Assembly: GCA_900469345.1 (NCBI GenBank)
Contig: UBWZ01000004.1
Location: forward strand, 186,001 to 250,000
Source: Hyphomicrobiales bacterium
GTDB taxonomy: Bacteria; Pseudomonadota; Alphaproteobacteria; Rhizobiales; Rhizobiaceae
Reading direction: 5' to 3'
Length of the DNA: 64,000 nt
The translations under genes and the position numbers were made by a program. The notes under the pieces were generated by a model. It had not been told where the DNA came from. It did not search any database and saw nothing but the letters and a program-made list of their open reading frames with translations. Positions 44,999 through 53,418 of the stretch are shown here, piece by piece (the stretch's first letter is position 1; the number at the start of each line of letters is the position of its first letter).

Positions 44999-46389
44999 CC
45001 GACCTCGCATTCCGCTCCGCAGTCGAAATCGCTGCCGGCTATCGCAACGGGGGACCGTCGCCGGTCGACGTCATCGATGACCTGTCGAGCCGCATCCGGC
45101 GCCACGACCCGGACCTGCATGCCATGATTGCTTTCGAGCCGGAGGCTGTGAAGGCTGAAGCGCAGCTGCGCGCCCGGGAACTGGCTGCCGGAACCGACCG
45201 CGGCCCCCTGCATGGGATCCCGGTTGCCATCAAGGATATCGTCGACATTGCCGGCACGCCGACAGGCTGTGCCTCCGCAGCGACGGTCGGCCATGTGGCG
45301 AAAGCCGATGCGGCCGTGATCGAGCGGCTGCGCGCTGCCGGTGCCATCATCGTCGGCAAGACGAACACGCATGAGTTCGCCTGTGGCGGCCCGAGCTTCG
45401 ACCTGCCCCTGCCCCCTGCCCGCAATCCCTGGAACCTCGATCATCATCCGGGCGGCTCGTCATCCGGCTCCGGTGCAGGCGTTGCGGCAGGTTTCTTCCC
45501 GCTGGCGATCGGCACCGATACGGGCGGCTCGGTCCGCCACCCGGCCAGTGCCTGCGGTCTCGTCGGGCTGAAGCCCACCTACGGGCTGATATCGCGCCGG
45601 GGTGTCTTCCCGCTGGCCCAGTCGCTCGATTGCGTCGGCGGATTGTCCCGCACGGTCGCCGATGCGGGCCTGCTTCTTAACGCCCTGGTCGGCGTCGATC
45701 CTGGCGACCCGTCAAGCACCGCAGCACCCTGGACGGATTGCCTTTCCGAAACCGGCAAGGATCTGAGCGGCATCCGCATCGGCTACGTTCGCCACTTCCA
45801 TGAGGAGGATCTCCAGGCGGACCCGGAGATGGCGAAAGCGCTCGACCGGGCAGCAGACCTCCTGCGCGATGCTGGCGGCATTGTCGTGGACATCCGCCTG
45901 CCACCGCTCGAAGCGTTCTTCTCGGTCAATCGCGTGCTGCTGTCGAGCGAGGGCTTTGCCATCCACGCCGCCATGCTGCGCGAAAAGCCGGAGGCCTATG
46001 GCGCGCTCGCCCGACGGGCGCTGCTGGCGGGCGCCTTCCTGTCCTCCGACGACTATATCCGGGCCCAGAAGCTGCGCACGCAGTTGATCCATGCGGTCGA
46101 AACCTGCTTTTCAAAGGTCGACATCCTGCTCCTCGCAAGCTCGATGGAGCCGCCAAGCCGACTGGACGACCCCATCGAGACACGCCGGACCTATACCCGC
46201 CAGGCGCGGACCCCGTTCAGCGTCACCGGCAATCCGGCACTGACGATCATGTCCGGCCTGTCCGCATCCGGCCTGCCGCTCTCCGTGCAACTGGCGGCCC
46301 GAAACTATGCCGAGCCGCTCCTGCTAAAGGTCGCCGCCGCCTACGAGGCGCTGCGCGGGGCGGCCCAGCGTCCGCCTCTTCCAGCGTGA
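44995..46389 (+). CDS. Amidase-signature hydrolase (AtzE-like)
   Basis: A 464-aa amidase-signature enzyme with the Ser-Ser-Lys triad: Lys in PVAIKDIVD, the Ser-rich loop GGSSSGSGAGVAAG and the nucleophile region GTDTGGSVRHPAS. It hydrolyses a carbon-nitrogen amide bond, releasing ammonia. The preceding AtzG-like gene points to the AtzE/GatA-like branch that acts with a small partner. It is encoded in an operon with a PuuE-like deacetylase and an AbrB-type membrane protein. The substrate could be a biuret, ureide or carboxamide; sequence does not decide. Confidence 0.85.
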   Translation: MTDLAFRSAVEIAAGYRNGGPSPVDVIDDLSSRIRRHDPDLHAMIAFEPEAVKAEAQLRARELAAGTDRGPLHGIPVAIKDIVDIAGTPTGCASAATVGHVAKADAAVIERLRAAGAIIVGKTNTHEFACGGPSFDLPLPPARNPWNLDHHPGGSSSGSGAGVAAGFFPLAIGTDTGGSVRHPASACGLVGLKPTYGLISRRGVFPLAQSLDCVGGLSRTVADAGLLLNALVGVDPGDPSSTAAPWTDCLSETGKDLSGIRIGYVRHFHEEDLQADPEMAKALDRAADLLRDAGGIVVDIRLPPLEAFFSVNRVLLSSEGFAIHAAMLREKPEAYGALARRALLAGAFLSSDDYIRAQKLRTQLIHAVETCFSKVDILLLASSMEPPSRLDDPIETRRTYTRQARTPFSVTGNPALTIMSGLSASGLPLSVQLAARNYAEPLLLKVAAAYEALRGAAQRPPLPA

Positions 46390-46399
46390 AGCCCTGATC

Positions 46400-47449
46400 A
46401 TGATCGCGAGGCTCAAAAATTTGCCGCGCATCGGCACCTGCGTCGCGGTTGCATCGCTCGGCGGCGCGATCGCCACCGCGATGAACCTGCCGCTGGGCTG
46501 GCTGATCGGCTCGCTGCTGGTCACCGCGGCGCTGTCGATGAAGGGGATGTCGGTGAAGGTCGTGCCCTATGGGCGGGAGTTGTCTCAGGGCCTCGTCGGC
46601 ATCGCAGCTGGCGAGAGACTGTCGCCGGAGGTTGCCGAAAGACTGCTCGGGTTGCTGCCGATCATGCTTGTGGCGACGCTTGCCACCATCCTCGTTGCCT
46701 GCCTCCAATCGAGGCTATTGGCACGCATCACCGGCGCCGACCCCCAGACCGCTTTCTTTTCGAGCCTTCCGGGTGGTGTCGCGGAAATGACCGTTCTCGC
46801 CGAGCGGTATGGCGGCGATGCCGGACTGGTTTCGGTCGCTCAGTTTCTGCGTATCCTGGTGGTCACCCTCAGCGTTCCGCAAATCGTCAGGTTTCTTCAT
46901 CAGCCGGCCGCGCAGGCCGGCGCAAGCGCGCTCGTCCCGCAGGATACAGGGGCAGCTCTTCTGCTGATTTGCGCCGTCGGCATCATTGCGGGATTGTTAC
47001 TGTCGCGACTGCGGGTTCCGAACGGCTGGCTGCTGGCAGGCGTCCTCAGCGGAAGCTTCGCGGGCCTGACCGAATTGCAGGGCGTGACGGTTCCCTGGTT
47101 GGCACTGATCTGCGCCCAGGTGCTGATCGGCCTGGCGCTTGGCACCCGCTGCAAGCCGTCGCTGCTGCGCAGCGGCCGCCTCTTTCTACCGATCAGCGTG
47201 GCCGCGACCGCAGTCCTGATCGGGGTCGCCTTCTTGATCGCATGGGGGCTTGATCGCTGGCTCGGGCTGGGCCAGGCTTCGCTTCTCCTTGCGCTCGCGC
47301 CGGGCGGCATTGCGGAAATGTCGCTGGTCGCGACGAGCAGCCACTTGGACCTCGTGCTCGTCGTGGCATTCCATCTCATCCGCGTGCTTTTGATCATCGC
47401 TCTCAGCGTACCGCTCTACCGGATCTTCTCGAAAGCGGCTCCTCGGTAG
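46400..47449 (+). CDS. AbrB-family membrane protein
   Basis: A 349-aa membrane protein with about ten helices, matching the AbrB/PF05145 group, which some databases mislabel ammonia monooxygenase. The internal repeat is visible (PLGWLIGSLLVTAAL and PNGWLLAGVLSGSFAG; SSLPGGVAEMTVLA and ALAPGGIAEMSLVA). It is not a DNA-binding AbrB regulator. Position after an ammonia-releasing amidase suggests transport of a product or substrate; this is inference. Confidence 0.82.
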   Translation: MIARLKNLPRIGTCVAVASLGGAIATAMNLPLGWLIGSLLVTAALSMKGMSVKVVPYGRELSQGLVGIAAGERLSPEVAERLLGLLPIMLVATLATILVACLQSRLLARITGADPQTAFFSSLPGGVAEMTVLAERYGGDAGLVSVAQFLRILVVTLSVPQIVRFLHQPAAQAGASALVPQDTGAALLLICAVGIIAGLLLSRLRVPNGWLLAGVLSGSFAGLTELQGVTVPWLALICAQVLIGLALGTRCKPSLLRSGRLFLPISVAATAVLIGVAFLIAWGLDRWLGLGQASLLLALAPGGIAEMSLVATSSHLDLVLVVAFHLIRVLLIIALSVPLYRIFSKAAPR

Positions 47450-47467
47450 GCATCTCGGCCAAAAGAG

Positions 47468-47489
47468 CGTCGCCCGCTCCGTGGCGACG
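47468..47489 (-). terminator. Terminator of the seven-gene M20/ABC/kinase operon
   Basis: CGTCGCC (47468-47474) pairs with GGCGACG (47483-47489) over an 8-nt loop, 18 nt past the M20 stop; on the minus strand it is followed by CTCTTTT. This fits an intrinsic terminator and may also serve the convergent AbrB operon. Confidence 0.6.
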
Positions 47490-47506
47490 TCTCTCACTCG
47501 TTGGCT

Positions 47507-48823
47507 TCAGTTGCACCAATTCCGCACCGCCAGCGCAATCGCCTTCGTGCAGTCGATCAGGTCGCGAACCGATACTCGCTCGTTTGGCTGGTGCGCCTGC
47601 GCCGGATCACCGGGTCCGAAATTGACGGTCGGCGTCTTGCCGAGGCCGGTCGGCAGGCCGATGTCGCTATGGGCGCCGAAGCCGGAGAGTTTTGGCGACA
47701 GGTTGGCCGTCTCGACTGCCTGCTGGAAGATTGACACGAACGGGCTGTCGGCCGGGATCTCGGCGCAGTCCGCATCGAGGATCCATTCGACGCGTGCGGG
47801 ATGCTCTCGAAGATACGGGTCGGCCTGGCAGACGTTGCGGACGTGCTCCTCGATCTCGCGCTTGACGTGGCCGCCGAGGGCGAACTCATCCTTCTCGCTC
47901 GGCAGATATTGCGCGTCGATGATGATCTCGGCGCGGCCAGCCATCGACGACGGGTGCTCGCCTGCGGTCATCTGCGTAACAATGATCTGGTTGGGCAGGT
48001 CCATCAGCGGATGGTTCTTCTTTGGGTCGAACATCCAGCGGCGATTGAGGATATCGATGCCGTCGAGCATCTGGCGGCAGAGTTGTACGGCATCGACCGG
48101 TCCGCTCGTGTACCAGGCATTCGGCGTCAGCTCGGCATGGCCACCGATGCCGTCGATGATGATCTTGCCCCAGAGAATGCCGTGGCAGAGCGGCGCAATG
48201 CGGTTGGCGGTCGGCTCGGTCATGATCCCGGCGTCGGCCTTGAAGCCGCGATCGACCATGGCGAGCGAGCCCATGCCGCCGATCTCCTCGTCGACCACGG
48301 TTGTAAAGACCACATCGCCCTTAAGCTCTATGCCCATCTCCTTGAGGATTTCGACCGCCATCAGCATGCAGGCGACACCGCCCTTCATGTCGACTGTGCC
48401 GCGACCGTGCAGGAAGCCGTCCTTCAAAACAGGCACGAAAGGGTCCGTCGTCCAGTGCTCCGCCGCACCGGGTGGCACCACGTCGATATGGCCGGTCAGC
48501 ATGATCGAGCGGCCGTTGCCGCTGCCCTTCAGCGTACCGCCAAGGTTCGGACGGCCTTCGAAGGTACGCCCCTTGTTGGCCCCTGGGCGTCCTTCGTACT
48601 TGGCATAGAGAGCCGGCCCGTCCGGATCCCAGAGATCGGTGGTGAAGCCGATCGCTTCGAGCCGCTTCTGGAGGTAAATCTGGCAGTCACGCTCGCCGGG
48701 GCCGGCCTCCTTCGGGTTCGACTTGACGATCGACGGGAAGGCGACCAGGTCGCTCAGCGTCTGGACGATCCGTTCCTGCGCCGCCTCGACGCTGTCTGCG
48801 ATCTGTTGTTCGATGGATGGCAT
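47507..48823 (-). CDS. M20-family metallohydrolase (ArgE/DapE-like)
   Basis: A 438-aa zinc-dependent hydrolase of the ArgE/DapE/ACY1 group: metal ligands in TGHIDVVPPG, GRGTVDMKGG, VVDEEIGG and GAHSDIG, with a dimerisation lid between. Family members remove acyl or carbamoyl groups from amino nitrogen or cleave peptides. It is the last gene of the operon, 2 bp after the second permease, and has a terminator after it. Together with the transporter it suggests import of an N-acylated or peptide-like compound, perhaps a sugar conjugate given the kinase-like regulator. Confidence 0.85.
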   Translation of the reverse strand: MPSIEQQIADSVEAAQERIVQTLSDLVAFPSIVKSNPKEAGPGERDCQIYLQKRLEAIGFTTDLWDPDGPALYAKYEGRPGANKGRTFEGRPNLGGTLKGSGNGRSIMLTGHIDVVPPGAAEHWTTDPFVPVLKDGFLHGRGTVDMKGGVACMLMAVEILKEMGIELKGDVVFTTVVDEEIGGMGSLAMVDRGFKADAGIMTEPTANRIAPLCHGILWGKIIIDGIGGHAELTPNAWYTSGPVDAVQLCRQMLDGIDILNRRWMFDPKKNHPLMDLPNQIIVTQMTAGEHPSSMAGRAEIIIDAQYLPSEKDEFALGGHVKREIEEHVRNVCQADPYLREHPARVEWILDADCAEIPADSPFVSIFQQAVETANLSPKLSGFGAHSDIGLPTGLGKTPTVNFGPGDPAQAHQPNERVSVRDLIDCTKAIALAVRNWCN

Positions 48824-48825
48824 GC

Positions 48826-49782
48826 TTAACTCCAGCGTTTTGAAAGACGTTCGATGAGCAGGACGGCGATCAGCAGTGCGCCGACGATGCCGACCTGCCA
48901 GACGGTGTTGACGTTGAGCTGCAGCAGCCCGGTCTTCAGGGTGACGAGCAGGATGACGGCGGCAATCACGCCGCCCACGCCGCCGATGCCGCCTGTGATG
49001 GCGACGCCGCCGAGCATCACCGCGGTCAGCGATTCAAGCTCAAGGTTCTGTCCGATGTTCGGCCTCGCACTGCCGAGCCAGGCGAGCGAGACAAGTCCCG
49101 CCAGGCCGGCGAGCAACCCGCTGAGGCCGTAGACGAGCAGCCGTCCGCGATCGACGGGAATGCCCACAAGCCGGGCCGAGCGCTCGTTGAAGCCCATGGC
49201 AAACAGCCACCGGCCCCAGGCGCTATGAAGGAGGAGCACGGCGGCAATCGCAAAGACCGGCACGACCAGCGTCAAGAAAGGCATCGGCAGTGACAGGATC
49301 ATGCCCCTGCCCCAGGGAAGCAGCCAAGTCGGCACGCCGGACTGCGCCGCCCCCCCGGTCAGAGCCAGCGCCAGACCGGAATAGACGAACAAGGTGCCGA
49401 GCGTTGCAATGAGCGGCAGGATCTTGAGGCGGGTCACCAGCAGGCCGTTCAACAGGCCGAGCAGTGACCCGGCGACGATGCAGGCGACCGGCAGAAGCAG
49501 CGGCGGCATGCCCGCCTTGACGGCCATCATGGCGAGGACGACCGACAGCGAGACCATGCCTCCCACCGAAAGATCGATGCCGGCACCGCCGGCCAGGATG
49601 ACGAGACATTGCCCCAGCGAGACGAGTGCCAGGATCGTAGAGAACTGCAGGATCGTCGTGACGGTGGAGGCGCTGAACATTGTCGGCCTGAGCACGGCAA
49701 AGAGCAGGATCACGGCGACCCACAGCAAGGCCAGCAGCAGGAGAATCCGGCTGGTGCCGGCTGTTCTGGAAAGCCTTCTCAT
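48826..49782 (-). CDS. Ribose-type ABC transporter permease 2
   Basis: A 318-aa BPD_transp_2 permease (RbsC/FrcC class) with eight to ten helices; marks include LAGGAGIDLSVGGM, LLVTRLKILPLIATLGT, GFNERSARLVGIPV and AVMLGGVAITGG. It begins in an ATGA overlap with permease 1. Two non-identical permeases with a single-domain ATPase is a known arrangement in rhizobial sugar importers. Confidence 0.86.
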   Translation of the reverse strand: MRRLSRTAGTSRILLLLALLWVAVILLFAVLRPTMFSASTVTTILQFSTILALVSLGQCLVILAGGAGIDLSVGGMVSLSVVLAMMAVKAGMPPLLLPVACIVAGSLLGLLNGLLVTRLKILPLIATLGTLFVYSGLALALTGGAAQSGVPTWLLPWGRGMILSLPMPFLTLVVPVFAIAAVLLLHSAWGRWLFAMGFNERSARLVGIPVDRGRLLVYGLSGLLAGLAGLVSLAWLGSARPNIGQNLELESLTAVMLGGVAITGGIGGVGGVIAAVILLVTLKTGLLQLNVNTVWQVGIVGALLIAVLLIERLSKRWS

Positions 49783-50756
49783 CGCTGCATCCACTTCGTC
49801 TTCATCTCGCCCATGCGTGAAGCGGGCAGTTCGAGGGCGAGCACGCCGATCAGCAGTCCACCGGTGACGACCGCCTGCCAAAGCGAGGGAACGCCGACCA
49901 GCAGCAGGCCATTCTGCAGGATGCGCAGGAGGATGACCCCGAGTGCGGTCCCGAGCAGGCTGCAGCGTCCGCCCATGATGCTGGTGCCGCCGAGTACAAC
50001 GGCGGCGATCGCGTCGAGCGCCAGTGTGCTGCCGATCGCCATTTCGACGTTGCGGTAATTTGCGACGTAAAAACTCGCGGCAAGACCTGTCAGGGCGCCG
50101 CTGATGACAAAGGTGGCGATCCGGATCTTGGTGACGGGAACGCCGGAAAGCCGCGCCTTCTCCTCCGAATTGCCGATCGACAGAAGTTGCGGCCCATAGG
50201 GTGTACGGCGAAGCGCCAGCCAGACGAGAAGGTAGGCGAAAGCGATGACGAAGACCGAAAGGGGCACGCCCAGGATCCGGCTCGACATCAGTTCCGTCAG
50301 CCCCACGGGCAGGCCGGAGAGCCACTGTCCGCCGAGCAGCGCAAAGACGCCCATCCGATAGATACCGAGAAGGCCGAGCGTGCCGACGATGGCCGGAACC
50401 CGACCGAGGACGACGACCAGCGCCGTCATCAATCCGAGCCCGGCACCGGCGAGCGGGCCGACCAGCAAGGCGAGCGGCGGCGCGAACGCCGCAAGCAGGG
50501 CATGGGCAACGGCGATCGCGGCAAGCCCCATCAGGATGCCGATCGACACGTCGATACTGCCCATGGCGAGCAGCAGGGTCATGCCAAGACCGGCCAGCAT
50601 CAGCTCGGTGCTGTTGCGGACGATGGTTCCGGCATTGCCTGCCGTCGCGAAATAGGGCGATGCGACAGAAAAGAGGATCGTGGCGACAATAACGGCGCCG
50701 AGCAGCGCCCATTCCCGTCCGCCGATGGCGATCATACGTCGACTTGACTGTCGCAT
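49779..50756 (-). CDS. Ribose-type ABC transporter permease 1
   Basis: A 325-aa BPD_transp_2 permease with marks AMGSIDVSIGILMG, VVLGRVPAIVGTLG, GNSEEKARLSGVPV and AVVLGGTSIMGGR. The first plausible start is the ATG at 50756, 17 bp after the binding-protein stop; an in-frame ATG at 50735 is an alternative since no strong ribosome site marks either. It forms a heterodimeric channel with permease 2. Confidence 0.85.
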   Translation of the reverse strand: MRQSSRRMIAIGGREWALLGAVIVATILFSVASPYFATAGNAGTIVRNSTELMLAGLGMTLLLAMGSIDVSIGILMGLAAIAVAHALLAAFAPPLALLVGPLAGAGLGLMTALVVVLGRVPAIVGTLGLLGIYRMGVFALLGGQWLSGLPVGLTELMSSRILGVPLSVFVIAFAYLLVWLALRRTPYGPQLLSIGNSEEKARLSGVPVTKIRIATFVISGALTGLAASFYVANYRNVEMAIGSTLALDAIAAVVLGGTSIMGGRCSLLGTALGVILLRILQNGLLLVGVPSLWQAVVTGGLLIGVLALELPASRMGEMKTKWMQR

Positions 50757-50772
50757 GCTAAGCGGCCCGGCC

Positions 50773-51759
50773 CTAGAAATCGAACTTGTCGACGTTGTCT
50801 GCCGTGAACACGGCCGGGGGACCGAGCAGGAGGATGCCGTGGTCCGCATTGTAGGTGACCGGCGATGCAAAGCCCGGCACGGCGTTTTCGGCCGCAAAAG
50901 GCTTGCCGTCGATCAGCTGCTTGCCGGCCCAGACCGTCAGGTAACCGAGCTGTGCCGGGTCCCAGAGAACGGAAAAGCCGAACGAACCGCTCTTGATGTA
51001 GGCGCGGGCGGTGTTCGGGCTGCAATAACCCGTACCGACGACGGTGCCGATCTTGCCGGCGGTTTCGATCGCCTGGGCGACGCCCGGGCATGTCGAGGAG
51101 GCAACCGCGATGATACCCTTGAGATCCGGGTTGGCGGTCATCAGGTCGCCGGCGATCTGGGCGGCCCGCTGGGCGGTACCGCCGGCATATTGCGGCTCAA
51201 GCAGTGTCAGCTTCGGGTATTTCGCCTTCGCCTGCTTCTGCATAAAGCCGATCCAGGCGTTGAGGTTGGAGGCGGTCGCCTCGCCGGAGACGATGCCGAT
51301 CTTGGCGTCCGGGCCGACCCGCTTGACCATCTCGTCGATTATGGTCGTGCCGAGCCCCTCGTCGGTCGCCTGTGCGACATAGACGGCGCGGCCGCTGTCG
51401 GGGGCATCGCTGTCGCTGGTAAACAGTTTGACCCCCTTGGCCTTGGCCGCCTCGACGACCGGAGCGATGGCGGACGCATCGAGCACGCTGACGGAAACGG
51501 CGCTGACGCCCTGGTCGATCAGGTTCTGGACGATCTGCAGCTGATCGACCGGATTGGTGTCGACCGGGCCGGAATAGATGAACTCGACGCCGAGCTCTTG
51601 CGCCGCGCGCTTTCCGCCGGCTTCCATGGCGTTGAAATAGGGAATGCCAATCAGCTGCGGCACGAAGGCGACCTTCGGCTTGTCCTGCGCAAACGCAGAA
51701 GAGCAAAGCGCGAGCGTCAATGCGGATGCGGCAAGAACAGTCTTGAATTGCGTGAACAT
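50773..51759 (-). CDS. Ribose-type ABC transporter substrate-binding protein
   Basis: A 328-aa type-I periplasmic binding protein with a signal peptide (residues 1-24, ending SSAFA-QDK). Its plan resembles RhaS/LsrB-like binders: FVPQLIGIPYFNAMEAGGKRAAQELG, then SVLDASAIAPVVEAAKAKGVKLFTSDSDA. AGAGAGG precedes the ATG. The gene lies between the ATPase and permease 1. Ligand unknown; rhamnose, autoinducer-2-like or nucleoside ligands are possible by family. Confidence 0.85.
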   Translation of the reverse strand: MFTQFKTVLAASALTLALCSSAFAQDKPKVAFVPQLIGIPYFNAMEAGGKRAAQELGVEFIYSGPVDTNPVDQLQIVQNLIDQGVSAVSVSVLDASAIAPVVEAAKAKGVKLFTSDSDAPDSGRAVYVAQATDEGLGTTIIDEMVKRVGPDAKIGIVSGEATASNLNAWIGFMQKQAKAKYPKLTLLEPQYAGGTAQRAAQIAGDLMTANPDLKGIIAVASSTCPGVAQAIETAGKIGTVVGTGYCSPNTARAYIKSGSFGFSVLWDPAQLGYLTVWAGKQLIDGKPFAAENAVPGFASPVTYNADHGILLLGPPAVFTADNVDKFDF

Positions 51760-51790
51760 TTTGAACCTCTCTGGGACGGTTTGACGCGCA

Positions 51791-52564
51791 TTATTGGTTG
51801 TTTTGTTCAAGCGCCCGCACGTCGGGATGAGCGCCTGTGATGAGGGAGACGATCTCTTCTGGGTTGGTGTCTTGCTTGCGCCGCTCGGCAACCTTTCGGC
51901 CGCGGCGGAAGACGACCATGCGGTCGGCCACCTCGAAGACATCGGCAATGTTGTGGCTGATCAGCACGACCGCGCAGCCGCGTTCGGCAAGCTTGCGGGT
52001 CAGTTGCAGCACCTTGCGGGTTTCGGCGACGGCCAGTGCGGCCGTCGGTTCGTCCATGATGACAAGTTTGGCATTGAGATTGAGCGCCCGGCAGATCGCC
52101 ACTGCCTGACGCTGGCCACCGGAAAGGCTGCCGACTGGCGCTTCCGGATCCGAGATATGGGCGTCGAGCTCATGCAAGAGCCCGTCCACCCTGTCCCGCA
52201 TCGCTTTTCGCTTCAGGAAGGGAACACCGAGAACGGACCGCTTCAGTTCCCGTCCGAGAAAGACGTTTTCCGAGATCGACAGGTTCTCCGACAGGGCGAG
52301 CTCCTGGAAGATCGTCGCAATGCCGGAGCTTGCGGCATCCTTTGGGGAGGCAAACTGGACAGGCTGGCCCTCGACCAGCAGTTCGCCCTCGCTCTGCGGA
52401 TGTGCGCCGGCAAGGATCTTGATGAAAGTGGACTTGCCGGCACCGTTGTCGCCGAGAAGCGCCAGGACTTCTCCGCCGTTGATCTCGAGATCCACCCCTC
52501 TCAGCGCCGTGAGGGCGCCGAAGCGTTTGGTGATCCCGGTTGCTCGCAGGAATGGAACGGTCAT
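51791..52564 (-). CDS. Single-domain sugar ABC ATPase (FrcA-like)
   Basis: A 257-aa ATPase with one nucleotide-binding domain, unlike the two-domain AraG earlier in the window. Motifs: Walker A GDNGAGKST, FQELALSENLSI, signature LSGGQRQA, Walker B VIMDEPTAALAV and LISHN. ATG 52564 is chosen for an AAGGA 7 nt upstream; earlier in-frame starts exist at 52582 and 52597. It lies 29 bp after the GATase-like gene. Confidence 0.86.
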   Translation of the reverse strand: MTVPFLRATGITKRFGALTALRGVDLEINGGEVLALLGDNGAGKSTFIKILAGAHPQSEGELLVEGQPVQFASPKDAASSGIATIFQELALSENLSISENVFLGRELKRSVLGVPFLKRKAMRDRVDGLLHELDAHISDPEAPVGSLSGGQRQAVAICRALNLNAKLVIMDEPTAALAVAETRKVLQLTRKLAERGCAVVLISHNIADVFEVADRMVVFRRGRKVAERRKQDTNPEEIVSLITGAHPDVRALEQNNQ

Positions 52565-52593
52565 CGCGCTGTCCTTGGCCATCGGAGCGGGGT

Positions 52594-53379
52594 TCACTTC
52601 GACGTGCCGGCTGTGTTGGCGGCCCAGCGCAGGATGTTTTTCCAGATCGTCGCGTAGCCGGCCCAGGCGACAAATTCGTTCGGCACCCAGTGCGGCCCGA
52701 TATCCGATGTCCAGGCGACGGTGCGGCCCTGGCCGTAGCTGCCTGTGACGAGAAGCGGATGCCCGCCCTCTTCGTCCGGAAGCGTGGCAAGCACCTCGAC
52801 ACCCTCGCCTTCCTTTGCAACGACCTCGTTGGCACCGAGAAGCAGCGGCCAGTCCGCCTCGACACCTGCAAGGATCGGGTGGTCCTTGGGGCCCCTCACG
52901 ACCGCTCTGAACCCATCGGGAACTTCCAGCCGGTCGTCATAGGGAAGGCAGGTGACGGGCAGCGCCTCTTCGACCGGCGTGCGGCGCCAGCGGGCCTTGC
53001 CGTCGATACCCTGGAAGGAGAAATAACCGCCGGCCATGACGAGGCCACCGCCGGCCTTGGTCCATTCGCGGATGATCTTCAGCCGGTTGGGAACCGGCTT
53101 GCCCTGCAGCCAGACGGCGGGCGGCAGCAACAGTGAATTTGCCCCGATGTCGGACAGCAGGATGACCTGGTATTCGGAAAGGCCTTCCAGCGTGAAGGGG
53201 AATTTTTCGACGCAGTCGTGCGCCGTCATATAGGTGATCTGGAATTCGTCGCCCTGAAGGGCTGCAACGAGCGGCTCGGCGCCGAGGTGGAAGGTCACGC
53301 TGCCGAACTGATCGAACCCCTTGTAATGGGTTGCCGAGCTGACCCAGCTTTCTCCAACCAGCAAAACCTTCGTCACCAT
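52594..53379 (-). CDS. GATase1-like/ThuA-like protein (DUF1355 type)
   Basis: A 261-aa soluble protein of the class-I glutamine-amidotransferase-like fold (PF07090-like): VTKVLLVGESWVSSATHYKGFD at the start, QVILLSDIGANSLLLPP, and VTGSYGQGRTVAWTSDIGPHWVP near the end. The position where the nucleophilic Cys of true amidotransferases would lie reads MAGGYFSFQG, with no Cys, so it is not a glutaminase; ThuA-like sugar metabolism or an unknown role are possible. GGAG precedes the ATG. It lies between the regulator-kinase and the transporter genes. Confidence 0.75.
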   Translation of the reverse strand: MVTKVLLVGESWVSSATHYKGFDQFGSVTFHLGAEPLVAALQGDEFQITYMTAHDCVEKFPFTLEGLSEYQVILLSDIGANSLLLPPAVWLQGKPVPNRLKIIREWTKAGGGLVMAGGYFSFQGIDGKARWRRTPVEEALPVTCLPYDDRLEVPDGFRAVVRGPKDHPILAGVEADWPLLLGANEVVAKEGEGVEVLATLPDEEGGHPLLVTGSYGQGRTVAWTSDIGPHWVPNEFVAWAGYATIWKNILRWAANTAGTSK

Positions 53380-53418
53380 GTCAGTCTCCATCTGCTTTTG
53401 GTTATGTCGTTTCAGAAA

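Noticed and set aside
46400..47449. Ammonia monooxygenase or AbrB transcription regulator
   Set aside because: The sequence is a polytopic membrane protein with an internal repeat; it has no copper-monooxygenase or AbrB DNA-binding pattern, so those names were not used.
48826..50712. A 628-aa membrane protein formed by reading through both permeases
   Set aside because: The N-terminal half is a frame-shifted reading of permease 1; the real permease 2 starts at 49782 in an ATGA overlap.
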